Shown here in pieces: positions 22,759 through 32,448 of a DNA stretch of 64,000 bases. How positions within the stretch are numbered: position 1 is the first letter of the stretch; each line of letters opens with the position of its first letter. Both the position numbers and the translations under genes were made by a program. Source of the stretch: Platerodrilus igneus (Eukaryota; Arthropoda; Insecta; Coleoptera; Lycidae); contig JARFIW010001177.1 in assembly GCA_036346225.1 (NCBI GenBank), positions 528,501 through 592,500 of the forward strand, in the 5' to 3' direction. The notes beneath the pieces were generated by a model, which was not told the DNA's origin, did no database searches, and worked only from the letters and a program-made list of their open reading frames with translations.

Positions 22759-24063
22759 TTAATAACCTTCATGTTTATTTTCGCTAATATGTAGCGTAAT
22801 GATTTTTGTAAAAGAATGGTATTCGAATATAGAGTCGTACAAAATTAAGCAGTATGCTCGAAGATATTGCTAGAATCGATTTCGAGACCAATAACAACGA
22901 CCGAATTTTTAATAGATTCTTCTTGACGGCTGCAATCGATTACGAATACGTGACAATTTCCAAACTGTTGGTAGTCATTCAAACAGCGCAGAGCGTAGTT
23001 GTTATTCGTACCTGCATAATAGTTTTCCGTAAATTTTGAATAGTACATGATGGGGGTCGAATAGTCGTTATTGGAAAAGTCTGCATTCAAATCTAGAAGT
23101 GGAAATGTTTGAGAATTAAGATATAGTTTTAAATTTGTCAGATTGCAGTGATCGAACTGGGCTGCCAATTGCTTTGCATTGTCGTACTTTTAATGCTGAA
23201 AAACTAATAGAATCAATCCATCTGCATTTTTCTAATACGTTCGAATTCTTAATGCGCCAAATTCGAATTTTTGAAGTGACGAAAGCTGACAACTCGCAAA
23301 GTGCCCAGTGAAGAAGGTAAGACACGATTCTAGGATTTTATGCAAGTGATGGAATAGTTTTAATTTTGATTAAGCGCTAAACTTTAAATGCGGATCCTCC
23401 ACTCTAATTTGGTAATGTTAAATCTTAATTTGTTCTCTTCTCTCTTGTAACAATTGACGTCGCTCTTAGATCTAATTAAAAACAAACTTTTGAGACATAT
23501 TTACGACGGCTCGTTTATAAACTTTGCAAAATCCAAAAACATATTTTAGAGGCATGTTGCACGAGAATCGGAGGTTTTTAAAAATGTCGACGTTTGTATC
23601 TCCTTGGTGGTTTTGGTTACTATTACTCAAACCGTTGTATTTTTGTGATACGAAGTGAGACCCGTCATTGTGCACGTTATACCAGGCTGCACACCTACAG
23701 CGACAACATGTGCGCTACCCATTTTGTACCGTATTGCGTCAAACAAAAATAATATTGCATTGTTTGTTATCATATACGGTTTACCTTCGGTTTTCACCGA
23801 TAACGTGCCCTTAATATTAATGTAACTGTCGTAGGTTGCGGTTAAAGCATCAGAATTTTGAATTTCCGCGCGAAAGGCAAATACAAATAATAATCTTTCT
23901 TTGAAATTGTTTCTTCATAGCGAGGTGTTTTAAATATGTCTAATTTGGCAACCTCGACGAATCGTAGTTTCTTCAAAAGAGAACTAATTGCCGACGATAT
24001 GTGATCTGCAAGCTTTTTCGTATTGCTAAAACCTCCACGTATTTTGCCACCGCGTTTATCCAT
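22759..24063 (-). pseudogene. double-jelly-roll major capsid protein, frameshifted
   Basis: ATG at 24063 (MDKRGGKIRGGF). Fragments in order: LRFVEVAKLDIFKTPRYEE; then, after a +1 shift near 23865, AILFLFDAIRYKMG and VGVQPGITCTMTGL; then NMPLKYVFGFCKVYKRAVVN at about 23500; FDHCNLTNLKLYLNSQTFPL at about 23150; GNCHVFVIDCSRQEESIKN at about 22930; and a final shift into YCLILYDSIFEY, ending at the TAA at 22759. About 430 codons would be the size of an insect double-jelly-roll capsid protein of the adintovirus/Maverick type (Pfam 'DJR-like'). At least five frame breaks make it non-functional. It sits between the protease/phospholipase genes and the packaging ATPase, the usual late-gene order. Confidence 0.8.
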
Positions 24064-24539
24064 TTCTTGTACTTTTTTATTTATCGATTTTGACGTTGTA
24101 GCCTGTCATTGTTGATGTTCTCGTCTTTTTCTCGAATGTTTTGCATGTTAGCCAAATGCTTTTAAAAGATTTGCATTTACTCGATTAAGAACGAGTTTCT
24201 TCTTTTAAATATTATTCGATTAAGTGTCCTGACGCTGATGCTGCTGCTGTTGCTTTTTACATCGCTCTTCCGCTTTTTACTTCGTCAAGGTCTAACGTTG
24301 ATTTACAAACGACTACTGGTTTCAAGGGCTTTTTGTGTTTTATATAGGTTTGTGTTTGACTACTTCGACGATGATAACAATGCTCAACGGGTGGATTCTT
24401 TCTTTGGTTTTTTGGCGGCTACAGCGGACGTTGCGCATGCGTAGTGTCGATGCTGCTGTTGCTGACGCTCGCCCCCGGAAACTATATCCACTTTTCACTT
24501 AACTATTTTATTATTCGCGTCTTAGCGCAAAGGTACGCG
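24064..24539. other. virus intergenic/decayed protease tail region
   Basis: Lies between the capsid gene start and the solo LTR. On the minus strand it should hold the C-terminal part of the protease and the capsid gene leader. I see only broken frames, CTG/CAG-rich patches near 24230-24250 and 24450, and an AT-rich leader (TTTTTTATTTATCG near 24073). Confidence 0.35.
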
Positions 24540-25101
24540 AGTTATGTAATCCCCCAATTGATATATGCATAAAGAAATAGAATAATTAAGAAATTATTAG
24601 AAATGTTAGAAATGCGCTAAGCGAAGTGCAACATTGTAAAACAAGGACAATTTATACAGTTTATTAGCGTTCATGGGAACGGAAGCTCTACTTTGTAGCA
24701 CAGACGATAGTGACACTGCAGATGTCAGGTCACAGGCGGTCACCGACGGTCACGTACCAAGATTACTTAGAAAGTAAGATCACAACGATGTATATATGAA
24801 TAGAGTTAAGAATAAGCAGACATGAGATCTGCAAGTTTCCACAGCCATGTGAGGGGGGTAGGGATATTATAAAAGGCCCGGGAGCCCCAGTTGACGACAG
24901 TTAATCCATCGATTAGCTTTAGCGATGCAGTTCGTTAGATTACTCATTTTTTGTACAATTAATTAATGTATTTTGATTAAAGTAATATTCATCAAGATTG
25001 TCAAAATTCCAAGTCGATTCTGTATCAATAAAACAATAAATTGTTAAGAAGTTTGGAAATGGTTTTTTAAAAAGGCCGCTCCAAAGCCACGAACCTTAAG
25101 T
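24540..25101 (+). mobile_element. solo LTR (errantivirus/gypsy-type), 562 bp
   Basis: Starts AGTTATGTAATC and ends AACCTTAAGT, with CGCG on both sides (24536-24539 and 25102-25105). Internal order fits an LTR: a TATAAAAG box at 24867, an AGTTGACGACAG start-site-like stretch about 20 bases on, and AATAAAACAATAAA near 25029 as polyadenylation signals. It cuts the viral protease gene. Errantiviruses favour alternating pyrimidine/purine 4-bp targets, which CGCG fits. The right end is not the canonical ACT, so boundaries are tentative. Confidence 0.55.
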
Positions 25102-25105
25102 CGCG

Positions 25106-25545
25106 TCTGGTGTTTATTTAGAAGTATCGGACCTTTTCTCTTTGTAACCGATCCAATGCGTATCCGGACCCGATCCATCGTCTAAATTTATAATGCCACT
25201 TTCATTTCGCCACGGTGGTGCTAAGCTTTCGTCGCGTTTTTTTAGTGCTAGCTCGTCTCGCTTATACACGCCTCTAAAATACGGACACCTTTAGTATATT
25301 TGTCCAGATCGAAATTGGTCAACGCAATGAATGGGCGGTGTAGGGGTGGCAAACCTATCATTCCTCATCGTTTTAGTAATCAGTTTTTTAATCTCTGAAA
25401 AACGCTTCAAGTGTAAGGCACTACCTAACTTGTAGGGCTTTAAATACAATCCGTGGGCGACTTCTTCTTTTCCATGAATCTGTTGTGACGCAATTTTCGA
25501 TGAAAAACCTATTTGCATTTTTACCCTAATTGATGGCGTTTGCAA
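25106..25545 (-). pseudogene. adenain-like cysteine protease fragment and preceding linker
   Basis: The minus-strand frame 25545-25291 contains the linker HGLYLKPYKLGSALHLK. After a stop and a shift it reads GVYKRDELALKKRDESLAPP, then NESGIINLDDGSGPDTHWIG. The T-H-W carries the active-site His of the adenovirus-type (C5) protease, which matures virion proteins. Just before the solo LTR one frame reads VRYF, the start of the next strand. The Asp/Glu partner and the catalytic Cys should lie beyond the LTR but are not recognisable there. It follows the hydrophobic capsid-associated ORF, as in related insect elements. Confidence 0.62.
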
Positions 25546-25915
25546 CCCTCGACGCTCCTCCGTCCGGTCAATGCTCCGAGAGCAGAAAGGCCTGCAAATA
25601 CCGGAATCAAGAGCAGTAAACTGCCTGGCTTGGGTACCGGTATTATGCGTGGGGCTTTAATTTTTGAAAAACCGCTCAAGTTGTCGACTATAATTTTTGC
25701 TACATTCACGCGCTCGCAATAAGATGATGATGCGAAGCTGCACCGTGCCGTTTGCTTTTATCCCTTTTTCTGATTTCTTTTGTAATTTTACTTAAAAGGC
25801 CGTTCCTGAAGGAGAATTTTTTATCTAAGTTGCTGTTATAGTCTTTGAATTTTACAGCATATAGTCGTCGTTGTCGTCGTACTTGTCGTGGTCGACGTCC
25901 CAGCCCTGTAACCAT
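25521..25915 (-). pseudogene. small basic/hydrophobic capsid-associated ORF (pX/pVI-like context)
   Basis: Two overlapping frames. The first (25915-25706) is strongly basic (GRRPRQVRRQRRLYAVKFKD, RKRDKSKRHG). The second (25709-25521) reads IKAPRIIPVPKPGSLLLLIP and then AGLSALGALTGRR. A basic arm followed by a Pro-rich turn and a Leu/Ala/Gly-rich hydrophobic hairpin recalls the core or membrane-active minor proteins of adenovirus-like capsids. This order, directly upstream of the protease and downstream of the phospholipase, is common in insect adintovirus-like elements. Frames are broken between the parts. Function is inferred only from position and composition. Confidence 0.5.
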
Positions 25916-26238
25916 TTTTTTTTATCTATTCCCATTCCTAGTTTTCCTTTAGCGTTTATTGCAGCTGTTACGTCCAACGCTGCAATCTTCTCCGACCACT
26001 TAGAATCTTTGGCATTAACTCGCTTTCAAGCCGCTCCTTGCAAGACTTTGTCCGTCTCGTGCCTGTTCTCTACGTCTTTATGCTGCGAATACACGATGTC
26101 GTGATGCTTGCACACTTCGTCTAGGAGATCAGTATGTTTGTCTCCGCGGTTTAAACGCTCTTTTAGCCTGGTTGCTGAAAAGCCTTTCTCCCCCGTGTAC
26201 CAACATTGACTAACATTTCTCTTGCAATAGCGTGACAA
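25852..26238 (-). pseudogene. parvovirus-type phospholipase A2-like domain protein
   Basis: The minus-strand frame runs from about 26238 to a TAA at 25852 with one internal TGA near 26026. It contains LLDEVCKHHDIVYSQHKD and then DKVLQ: the His-Asp dyad, the following Tyr and the distal Asp of the secreted phospholipase A2 fold found in parvovirus VP1 and in virion proteins of adintoviruses. The calcium loop upstream is only loosely kept (WYTGEKGF). The C-terminal part is acidic (DVDHDKYDDNDDY) and overlaps the start of the next ORF. In virions such domains open endosomal membranes. No convincing ATG is visible; the 5' end begins at a TTG. Confidence 0.68.
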
Positions 26239-26774
26239 TTTAAATGTATATATAAAGAAATAAACGCCTACAAAAAAATTTATTTATAAAAAAATCATAT
26301 GCTATCTTTAAACTACAGAGGTTTCATTACGACATTTAAGTTCTTTTTCTATAAACATAATACGTCATCGACAATTTTGTAAAAAAAAATGGCGCGTGAT
26401 TTCTAACAAGGAGAACGTTTAAGGCGCGTAGGGAGAGATTTCTATATACGTATTCACTTATCGTCTCGGCTCGACATAAGATTTAATCTTGTAAGTTCCA
26501 ATAAAGTCTCGCATCTACGCTTCCAGCTTCAACATCGCTACCGACGTCTGCGCAGTCGCCGCCGTAGGATCTTCAATACGTGTAAGCTCCGAACTATTCG
26601 GGAAGAGAAGTGGGGATACAGTCTATATTTTTAGCGCAGAACTTTTGAAAACCTTGACTTTTAATATTTCTAACTTGAGCATTATAAGAAGCGCTGAGGT
26701 AAACACTTTTGCAAACTCTTCGCGCGAGAGAAAAATTTGCGCAATAGTGTATTCGGCGCTGGTTGATTCTAATG
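26239..26774. other. virus intergenic region, no gene recognised
   Basis: Lies upstream of the phospholipase ORF on the minus strand. TATATATAAAG near 26247 could be a late-promoter-like signal. A minus-strand frame ending at 26594 has Cys residues but no recognised motif, and its 5' part is antisense to the R1-like insert. Confidence 0.35.
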
Positions 26775-27342
26775 CGACGATGGTCGCAGCAGTTTTTGCA
26801 CTTCAACTATATGGATAGACTCGTATTCGTCCTTAAACTTCACTTCCAAGGTGTCCAATGGCAACACAGATGGGACACTAGTCCGAACGGGCGACGTACT
26901 CACATACTAATTCCAGACATAGCACGCAGGCTGAAGACACGGAACTTCCAGCCTAGCAGAGGACTTATACATTTCATGAACGGGCATGGAGCATATCCAA
27001 CATACGAGCACAGATTTCAATTAACTGACACAGACACGCGCACATGCGGGGTGACAGAGACTCCAGAGCATCTACTGCTGAATTGCATGGATCTCTGGGA
27101 CCCAAATAACAACGCACACCACACAAAGAAGCTAATACAAGACGCACTTAACAACGGAGAAGCTATGACAGACATACTGTGGGACGAAGACCTCTTCCCG
27201 TCTCTAAATCAACTCACACAATACTTAATAAAAGCACTACACAAAAAACATGACAGACAAAGACCCTAGCTAACTAACTAACAAACAAACAATCAAACAA
27301 ACAAATAAACAAACACCAAAACAAAACAAAACTAGTACACAC

Positions 27343-27387
<45 letters not shown>

Positions 27388-27780
27388 CGCTCGAGCGAAC
27401 AAATGACAACACGTAACCTAACAAATATTAAAACGAAAGAGACTACAATAACAACACAAAGACGCTCCTGGAACTACCAGACCCGTTCACTGATGACTTT
27501 CCAGAGGTTTTGCCGCTGAGATACCAGGAGCTAAATCATATAATAAAAAACAATTCAACTTAATTTAAGTGAATATGTGCACTGGGACTACGTGCATGTG
27601 CATAACAACAAGTCTCAGCCGGTTGATGAACTTCTACGTAGAATAAGCTTAGTATTTAATTTAATTGTAAGTTAATAGATTAGGGCTTTTTGAAATTAAC
27701 ACTTAAATTTAGTACCTAACCTAAATAACAAATAACAAAAGGGCAAAACACAGATGTATTAATAACTCGAGACCCGCCTA
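26775..27780 (+). mobile_element. 5'-truncated R1-clade-like non-LTR retrotransposon
   Basis: The plus-strand frame 26763-27269 encodes the C-terminal end of a non-LTR polyprotein: VQWQHRWDTSPNGRRTH, FMNGHGAYPTYEHRFQL, then TCGVTETPEHLLLNC. This block, including the Cys/His zinc-like motif, lies after the reverse transcriptase in R1/TRAS/SART-type elements. The true ORF end is TAG at 27267. The 3' untranslated part contains AAAC-rich runs and a (CA)n at 27346-27382. The left break, at about 26775-26800, would be a typical 5' truncation. I could not fix the right end or a duplication; the tail may reach about 28100. Confidence 0.68.
27346..27382. repeat. (CA)n microsatellite
   Basis: Perfect CA run within the 3' untranslated part of the R1-like fragment. 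A second CA-rich patch lies at 28035-28071. Confidence 0.95.
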
Positions 27781-27782
27781 AC

Positions 27783-28400
27783 TCACATTGCAACTAATCT
27801 TAATGTAACCTTTTGGAAAAACACCCCGATAATATCACTGACGACACCAGCACACCTGGCACTGTACGTGGCTCCCCTCGCTTCCGGCTGTCGATGGCCA
27901 GGACATATAAAAGAATGCAAACTTCTCGGTTTCTGATTTTCGGCTGCCGGCGGTCGGGAACTGGAAGGGAAGCAGTCCCATGACACCACTACATACAGAC
28001 AAGCACATACACACAATTCCGTACTAGCGCGGGAGCACACACACACAAACACACACACACACACACACACAAACCAGGGTGATTTAGAACAACCCAACAA
28101 CAATAAATTTTTATTTTAACTTTCAAGAACGGGTTAGTCAGGAAACGGGTCAGGTCTGTTTTAATTTTTTAGGTAGCAAACTAATAAGAAATAAAATTTA
28201 TTATTAAAAAAACTTCAAAGTAGCCGTAGATCGTCTAATGCTTTTCGCGCCTCTAGTGCCACACTTCTACGGCTAGGGTGGCTGTGGCGGAGGCGGCTGC
28301 AAATACATCCTTGGTAGTATTAGTACGATTGGGGGAAATTGCTCTAAATTTATGTTCGATAGTGGTATATGACAAACCTTTCCACTCGTTTTTGTCCATT
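27783..28400. other. CA-rich spacer, junction of R1-like insert and virus DNA
   Basis: Contains GC-richer DNA at 27880-27970 and the CA run at 28035-28071. The minus-strand 106-codon frame here is mostly Val-Cys repeats read from the CA run and is not a gene. Confidence 0.4.
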
Positions 28401-28405
28401 GGCAA

Positions 28406-28760
28406 TTAGAGTTCTTTACAAAATCTATTGGGAGATATACGTTTGAACACATGGCTAAAACACATATTGCACTTTATTGTTAAGCCCACTTTCATCGTAT
28501 GCCCATAAACGCACCATTGCGCGCACTCCGAGGGAGAATTCAATCGATATTCGTTACCACATATCAAAGGTTCCGTCACGTGATCGTTATCGCAGACAGG
28601 GCCGCCTGCGAAAACATTTGAAGTCTCCTGCACACGTAGAAGATGGCGAAATTACGCCATCGTCATAATTGTTATTTACAGAATTTTTACTGCTGTAACC
28701 ACTATGGTTCGTACGATTATTTTCGTCTTGCATATAATCTATCATAATTGCTATTAATTA
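28406..28760 (-). pseudogene. unknown Cys-rich virus-region ORF
   Basis: The minus-strand ATG near 28754 (MIDYMQDENN) leads through a polar Ser/Asn stretch. A frameshift near 28630 leads into 28633-28406, reading VCDNDHVTEPLICGNEYRL, then ECAQWCVYGH and IKCNMCFSHVF. Six or more cysteines and two histidines in about 60 residues suggest a zinc-binding module. I do not recognise the family. Orientation and position, upstream of the phospholipase and capsid genes, suggest a virus gene. Confidence 0.4.
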
Positions 28761-29027
28761 AGTGTAAACGTACACACATGCCCTGTACGAAGATACCGCT
28801 GTTTATAACTGAAAATTATCTTCGTTCGAACGTGAACGACGTTGCTCATGTGCACATATTTTATTTTTATACTTATAATAGATGTAGTATACCCAAGCTC
28901 CTATTAAATGCTTAAGTACAATGTGTTCTAAATACGACCATACACCATCTGAAATATCAAATTCTCGATCCTTTTCTCTCTATCTCCCTCTCTCTCTCTC
29001 TCCTTTGAAAGCGGTTCGTTTATGATT

Positions 29028-29186
29028 TCATGCCATGACGTTCCATTCAGTTTCCGTAAAACTGCTATTATATTTGAATCTTATTTTAGACATCGGAAGA
29101 GGGTCGATGCCAACTCCGTCGCCCCGCATCCATTGTTCAATCGTTCGTCGTTCTTGTCTACGTTTACGTTTTCTAGTTCTTGTCAT
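29028..29186 (-). CDS. small Arg-rich ORF (52 codons) in virus region
   Basis: Minus-strand ATG at 29186, stop TGA at 29028. The head is extremely basic (MTRTRKRKRRQERR), then EQWMRGDGVGIDPLPMSK and an FTETEWNVMA end. The composition fits a nuclear-localised or DNA-condensing small protein, as many DNA viruses encode. No homologue is recognised and it may be a chance frame. Confidence 0.28.
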   Translation of the reverse strand: MTRTRKRKRRQERRTIEQWMRGDGVGIDPLPMSKIRFKYNSSFTETEWNVMA

Positions 29187-29647
29187 CCCCCTAGACAACT
29201 TTTATAATTTAGTAAGTCTCTTGATATCGTGGATGATGGCGCTGATGGCGATAAGGGGCCTCTTCTGGATGACTCTGCTGTTGTTGATGCTGCAACCGCA
29301 TAGTAACTAAGTTGATAAATTTTCAATGTTTAGAACGAGAGCACCTTGTTTGCTGCAACGAGGACGACGTCCATAATACCGAAACGCATGTATTTTGAAC
29401 ACTCTCAAAACATACGACTGCATCCGGAGACACTACGGGTGCTGGATGTAGAGAGAATCATTACACATTAAAGAGTAGGCGAGATATGCAACGACGGCTG
29501 CGGGTGGTCTTTGAGGTGTCATTTCGAATAATGGACATTTTTAGTTGCATGCATAGGTTTTTATTGCATCAGTGCGGGTGGTATGTGTGCGTGGAGATGT
29601 AACATGCACATTTAGGACACGATTTTATTTGCAGAGGAGATCCATAT

Positions 29648-30202
29648 CTATGTGATCTGTTTGTAAAAATATGACCCTGCATGATGTATATTGACACCTA
29701 AATTTAATGTTTTTGAAAATGCTAGACCGCTTTGCTTTTCCGTGTATTCGCACAATTTATTGTTTAATTTTTGAATAGCTTCGGTTTTAACTTGAGTTTG
29801 AAAAGCTTCAATTTTTAAAATATTATAATTTTTAGTCCTTAAACGTCTAATAGATGATGATATGATAATGATGACGATGTCTCCACGGCTTCTGAAGAAG
29901 ATTATGACGATCGTTTCAATCGATTCGACATTAAACAAGAAATTAATTTTAAGAGAGCCCAATATTCTTAAACATCTCCTCAAGCGTCGCTCTATTAGGA
30001 TGAAATCGTCTTACAAAAATTGCATGGTATCTATGTAGTACAATATGACAACCGCACTCGAACGTATTCTGCGGTCGAAAGCTGATCCCAAATCGACCCA
30101 CACGATATTGTTTGACGTTCTACGCCTTTTGGCATTTTTTATGTTGATTTGGCGAAATTTACAGTTGCGTCGTTGTTTCTGTCTTGGGCGTAATTCGATC
30201 AT
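29648..30202 (-). pseudogene. unknown virus ORF with AF-x2-RIR block
   Basis: The minus-strand frame from 30202 has a basic head (RQKQRRNCKFRQINIKNAKR), then SAFDRRIRSSAVVILYYIDT. A second frame (29983-29648) has QTQVKTEAIQKLNNKLCEYT and LNLGVNIHHAGSYFYKQI. A similar SAFKERIRTRV stretch starts the polymerase-like fragment at 38 kb, so both may share an N-terminal domain used in this virus group. Further down, near 29620, CPKCACYI appears in one frame. The gene could be the 5' part of a second polymerase ORF or a separate DNA-binding protein. Confidence 0.4.
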
Positions 30203-31949
30203 TGTCGCCTTTTACATTAGTATTACCATCAATTCCGTTCTTATCACTGGCACATGCACTTTTGATCATTCCCGCTCGCTTTTTTTTTTGCATTACAAAC
30301 GATCTGACTACATTTCAGATTCAGCAGCAATGATTCAACGTGACGTTTTAGACCTACGTTGAAAGCAATTTTCAATTGTTTCAAAATTGCCGCGTTGACG
30401 GAGAAGAGACGGGTATATTCAATTCATCAGAGACTGATACTTTTTATACAATGACGACGATGTTTGCCGTTCTAATAGTTACAAAAAATAAATTATAAAT
30501 ATTTTAGATATTCTTTTTTCCAGGACGAGATTGGTAGGGATAAAGCCTTAGGCATGCGCAACACGGTTTTAACGAAAATTATTAGTTCTTTTTTCTTTAC
30601 TTGCATACAATACAAAATTGTAATTTAAACATGCGCTTATTGATTGCTTTTTGTTTCAGTGAAATTAAGATAAATATTGTACATTACCTTATCATATTTT
30701 TTACAATTGTCAATAACTAAATAAGCTCCGCATTTTCAAATTATTAATAGACTGCTTGCACATGTGCCATTCATGATAATCATGACCTCATATGAGTAGC
30801 CTGCTATAAATATTTCAAGTGCACTCACGACGACCGCTTTTTGCTACAGGACGTTCAATTTTTTTTGCAAATCTTTTCTGCGCCGTTACAATAAGTTCTA
30901 TAAAACAAACGAATAAAATTATTAATACCCCCATAAAATGAGCTTATTTCTTTTATAAAAATGTCCCTTATCTTAGACTTTTTATATACACCTTTTTAAA
31001 AAAACACCTCACACAGGTTTGTACGCATATTTTGTTTTTAATGCATGCACGCACACATAAATAACTTATGCATCATACACACCTGACTGCATTTTTTATA
31101 AACGTATTTTCAAGAAACACCTCACAAATTCACTCATATAATAAGTTTTACATTCGGTCCAATAGTTCCATAGCACACCCTGACTTCTCTACTAACGCCT
31201 TTACAAAAACAACTTACACATACACACACCTGACTGCTAACAACACACATACAAACCATTCGCGCATACAAAACATCAAAATTTTTTAAAAATACTCGCA
31301 AATTTTATGCTCGAGTCAATATCTCTATAGCCATCCCGCTGAGCCAACATCTCCATAGTCCTAGAAGTTCCTCATTATCACCTCCAGCAAAGCCATCTTT
31401 CACACACACCTGGACATACATCCCCTCAACACATACATACTCCTATTTTTCCAAAAATACCGCAAAGTTAGAAGATAACCCTCTTTTACCCTGGACTGAA
31501 ATCTCCATAGCAATACTACTTGTAATAGTAAAACAATCCAAGGTTATACAACACTTTATTTTTAAAGAACATAATGCAGATACATATTATATACACAATT
31601 TGTCTCCTAGATAGGTAAATCGTTCCTTCGCTATCGCAAAACGGGCGGATGTTGATTTTGGAGTTAGTGTACTGTCCATTGATGTGACACAAAAGCGGAT
31701 GGTCTACGGCTGTACATACATTTTTGATGCGCGATATTTTTGGTAATCTAGGGTTCCACTCTGTTATCCATAATGAACCTTCTTACCCAATTTAGTATTT
31801 GATCATTTTCTCTATAACAGTACAATATCTGCAGTGTCCAAAGACTATCCTTTAGTATGTTATATTTTCCATAAGGTTTTCACTTTTCCAACTATATATT
31901 CCTTCACTTTGAATTACAACTAATCATTTGATCATCTCCGATATTTATA
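30203..31949. other. no clear gene; A/C-rich repeats and weak virus-like frames
   Basis: 31000-31500 is rich in ACACACCTGACTGC- and AACACCTCAC-like short repeats. On the minus strand, 31560-31900 has a frame reading LQILYCYRENDQILNWVRRF and, in another frame, HINGQYTNSKINIRPFCDS. These lie directly downstream of the second ATPase and may be a virus gene, but I do not recognise it. Confidence 0.35.
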
Positions 31950-32448
31950 TATTGGTCAAAATTTTTCTATATCGTTTTTTTTTCGACCACAAAATCTTTC
32001 ACAATAGTTATAAAATCATGTTTCGAATCACCCCCATTCCAGCACTGCATACCCATTTCTTTAAATTTCAGATATAGCATGTCACCGTTTACATTATTTT
32101 GAAAAATGTGGCGAAAATTTGTTATCATCCTGTTTCCATAATGCAATTATGTTGGCACTATCTCATATTTGATATTTTAATGCATTTGCATAAGTTTGAC
32201 TAAGTAGAATGAGTCTATTGTTTTATGTCTCCCAAACAAGAAAAACTGGGTGACCTTACTTTGTTCGTTTACAAGTATGTCATCAAATACCATAATGGTA
32301 TCATCTCTAGCATCCTCTAGTTAAAGCACATCCTTATGATTTCAAAACTTATTGTAGCCAATTTCTTTTAAAAGAGCAAATACATTTCTTAACAGCTCAT
32401 ATTTGGATTGGTATAGGCTTTTAGAAAATACATAGACATTTTGGAATC

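Larger units (their letters stand above)
20201..30202 (-). mobile_element. endogenous adintovirus/Maverick-like DNA virus, capsid-side module, decayed
   Basis: A run of minus-strand viral genes with very short gaps. From high to low coordinates: unknown ORFs (30.2-28.4 kb), phospholipase A2-like ORF, hydrophobic capsid-associated ORF and adenain-like protease, double-jelly-roll major capsid protein, FtsK/HerA-type packaging ATPase, a minor capsid-like protein, and an unknown ORF. This combination is known from adintoviruses and related Maverick/Polinton elements. All genes carry frameshifts or stops. A solo LTR (24540-25101) and an R1-like fragment (from about 26775) interrupt it. I found no integrase, terminal repeat or 6-bp duplication, so the element's ends are undefined. 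A polymerase fragment of the same virus class lies at 38.0-39.9 kb in the opposite orientation. Confidence 0.78.

Noticed and set aside
27783..28103. 106-codon minus-strand frame with a Val-Cys-rich head
   Set aside because: The repeated residues come from translating the CA run at 28035-28071; the rest has no motif.
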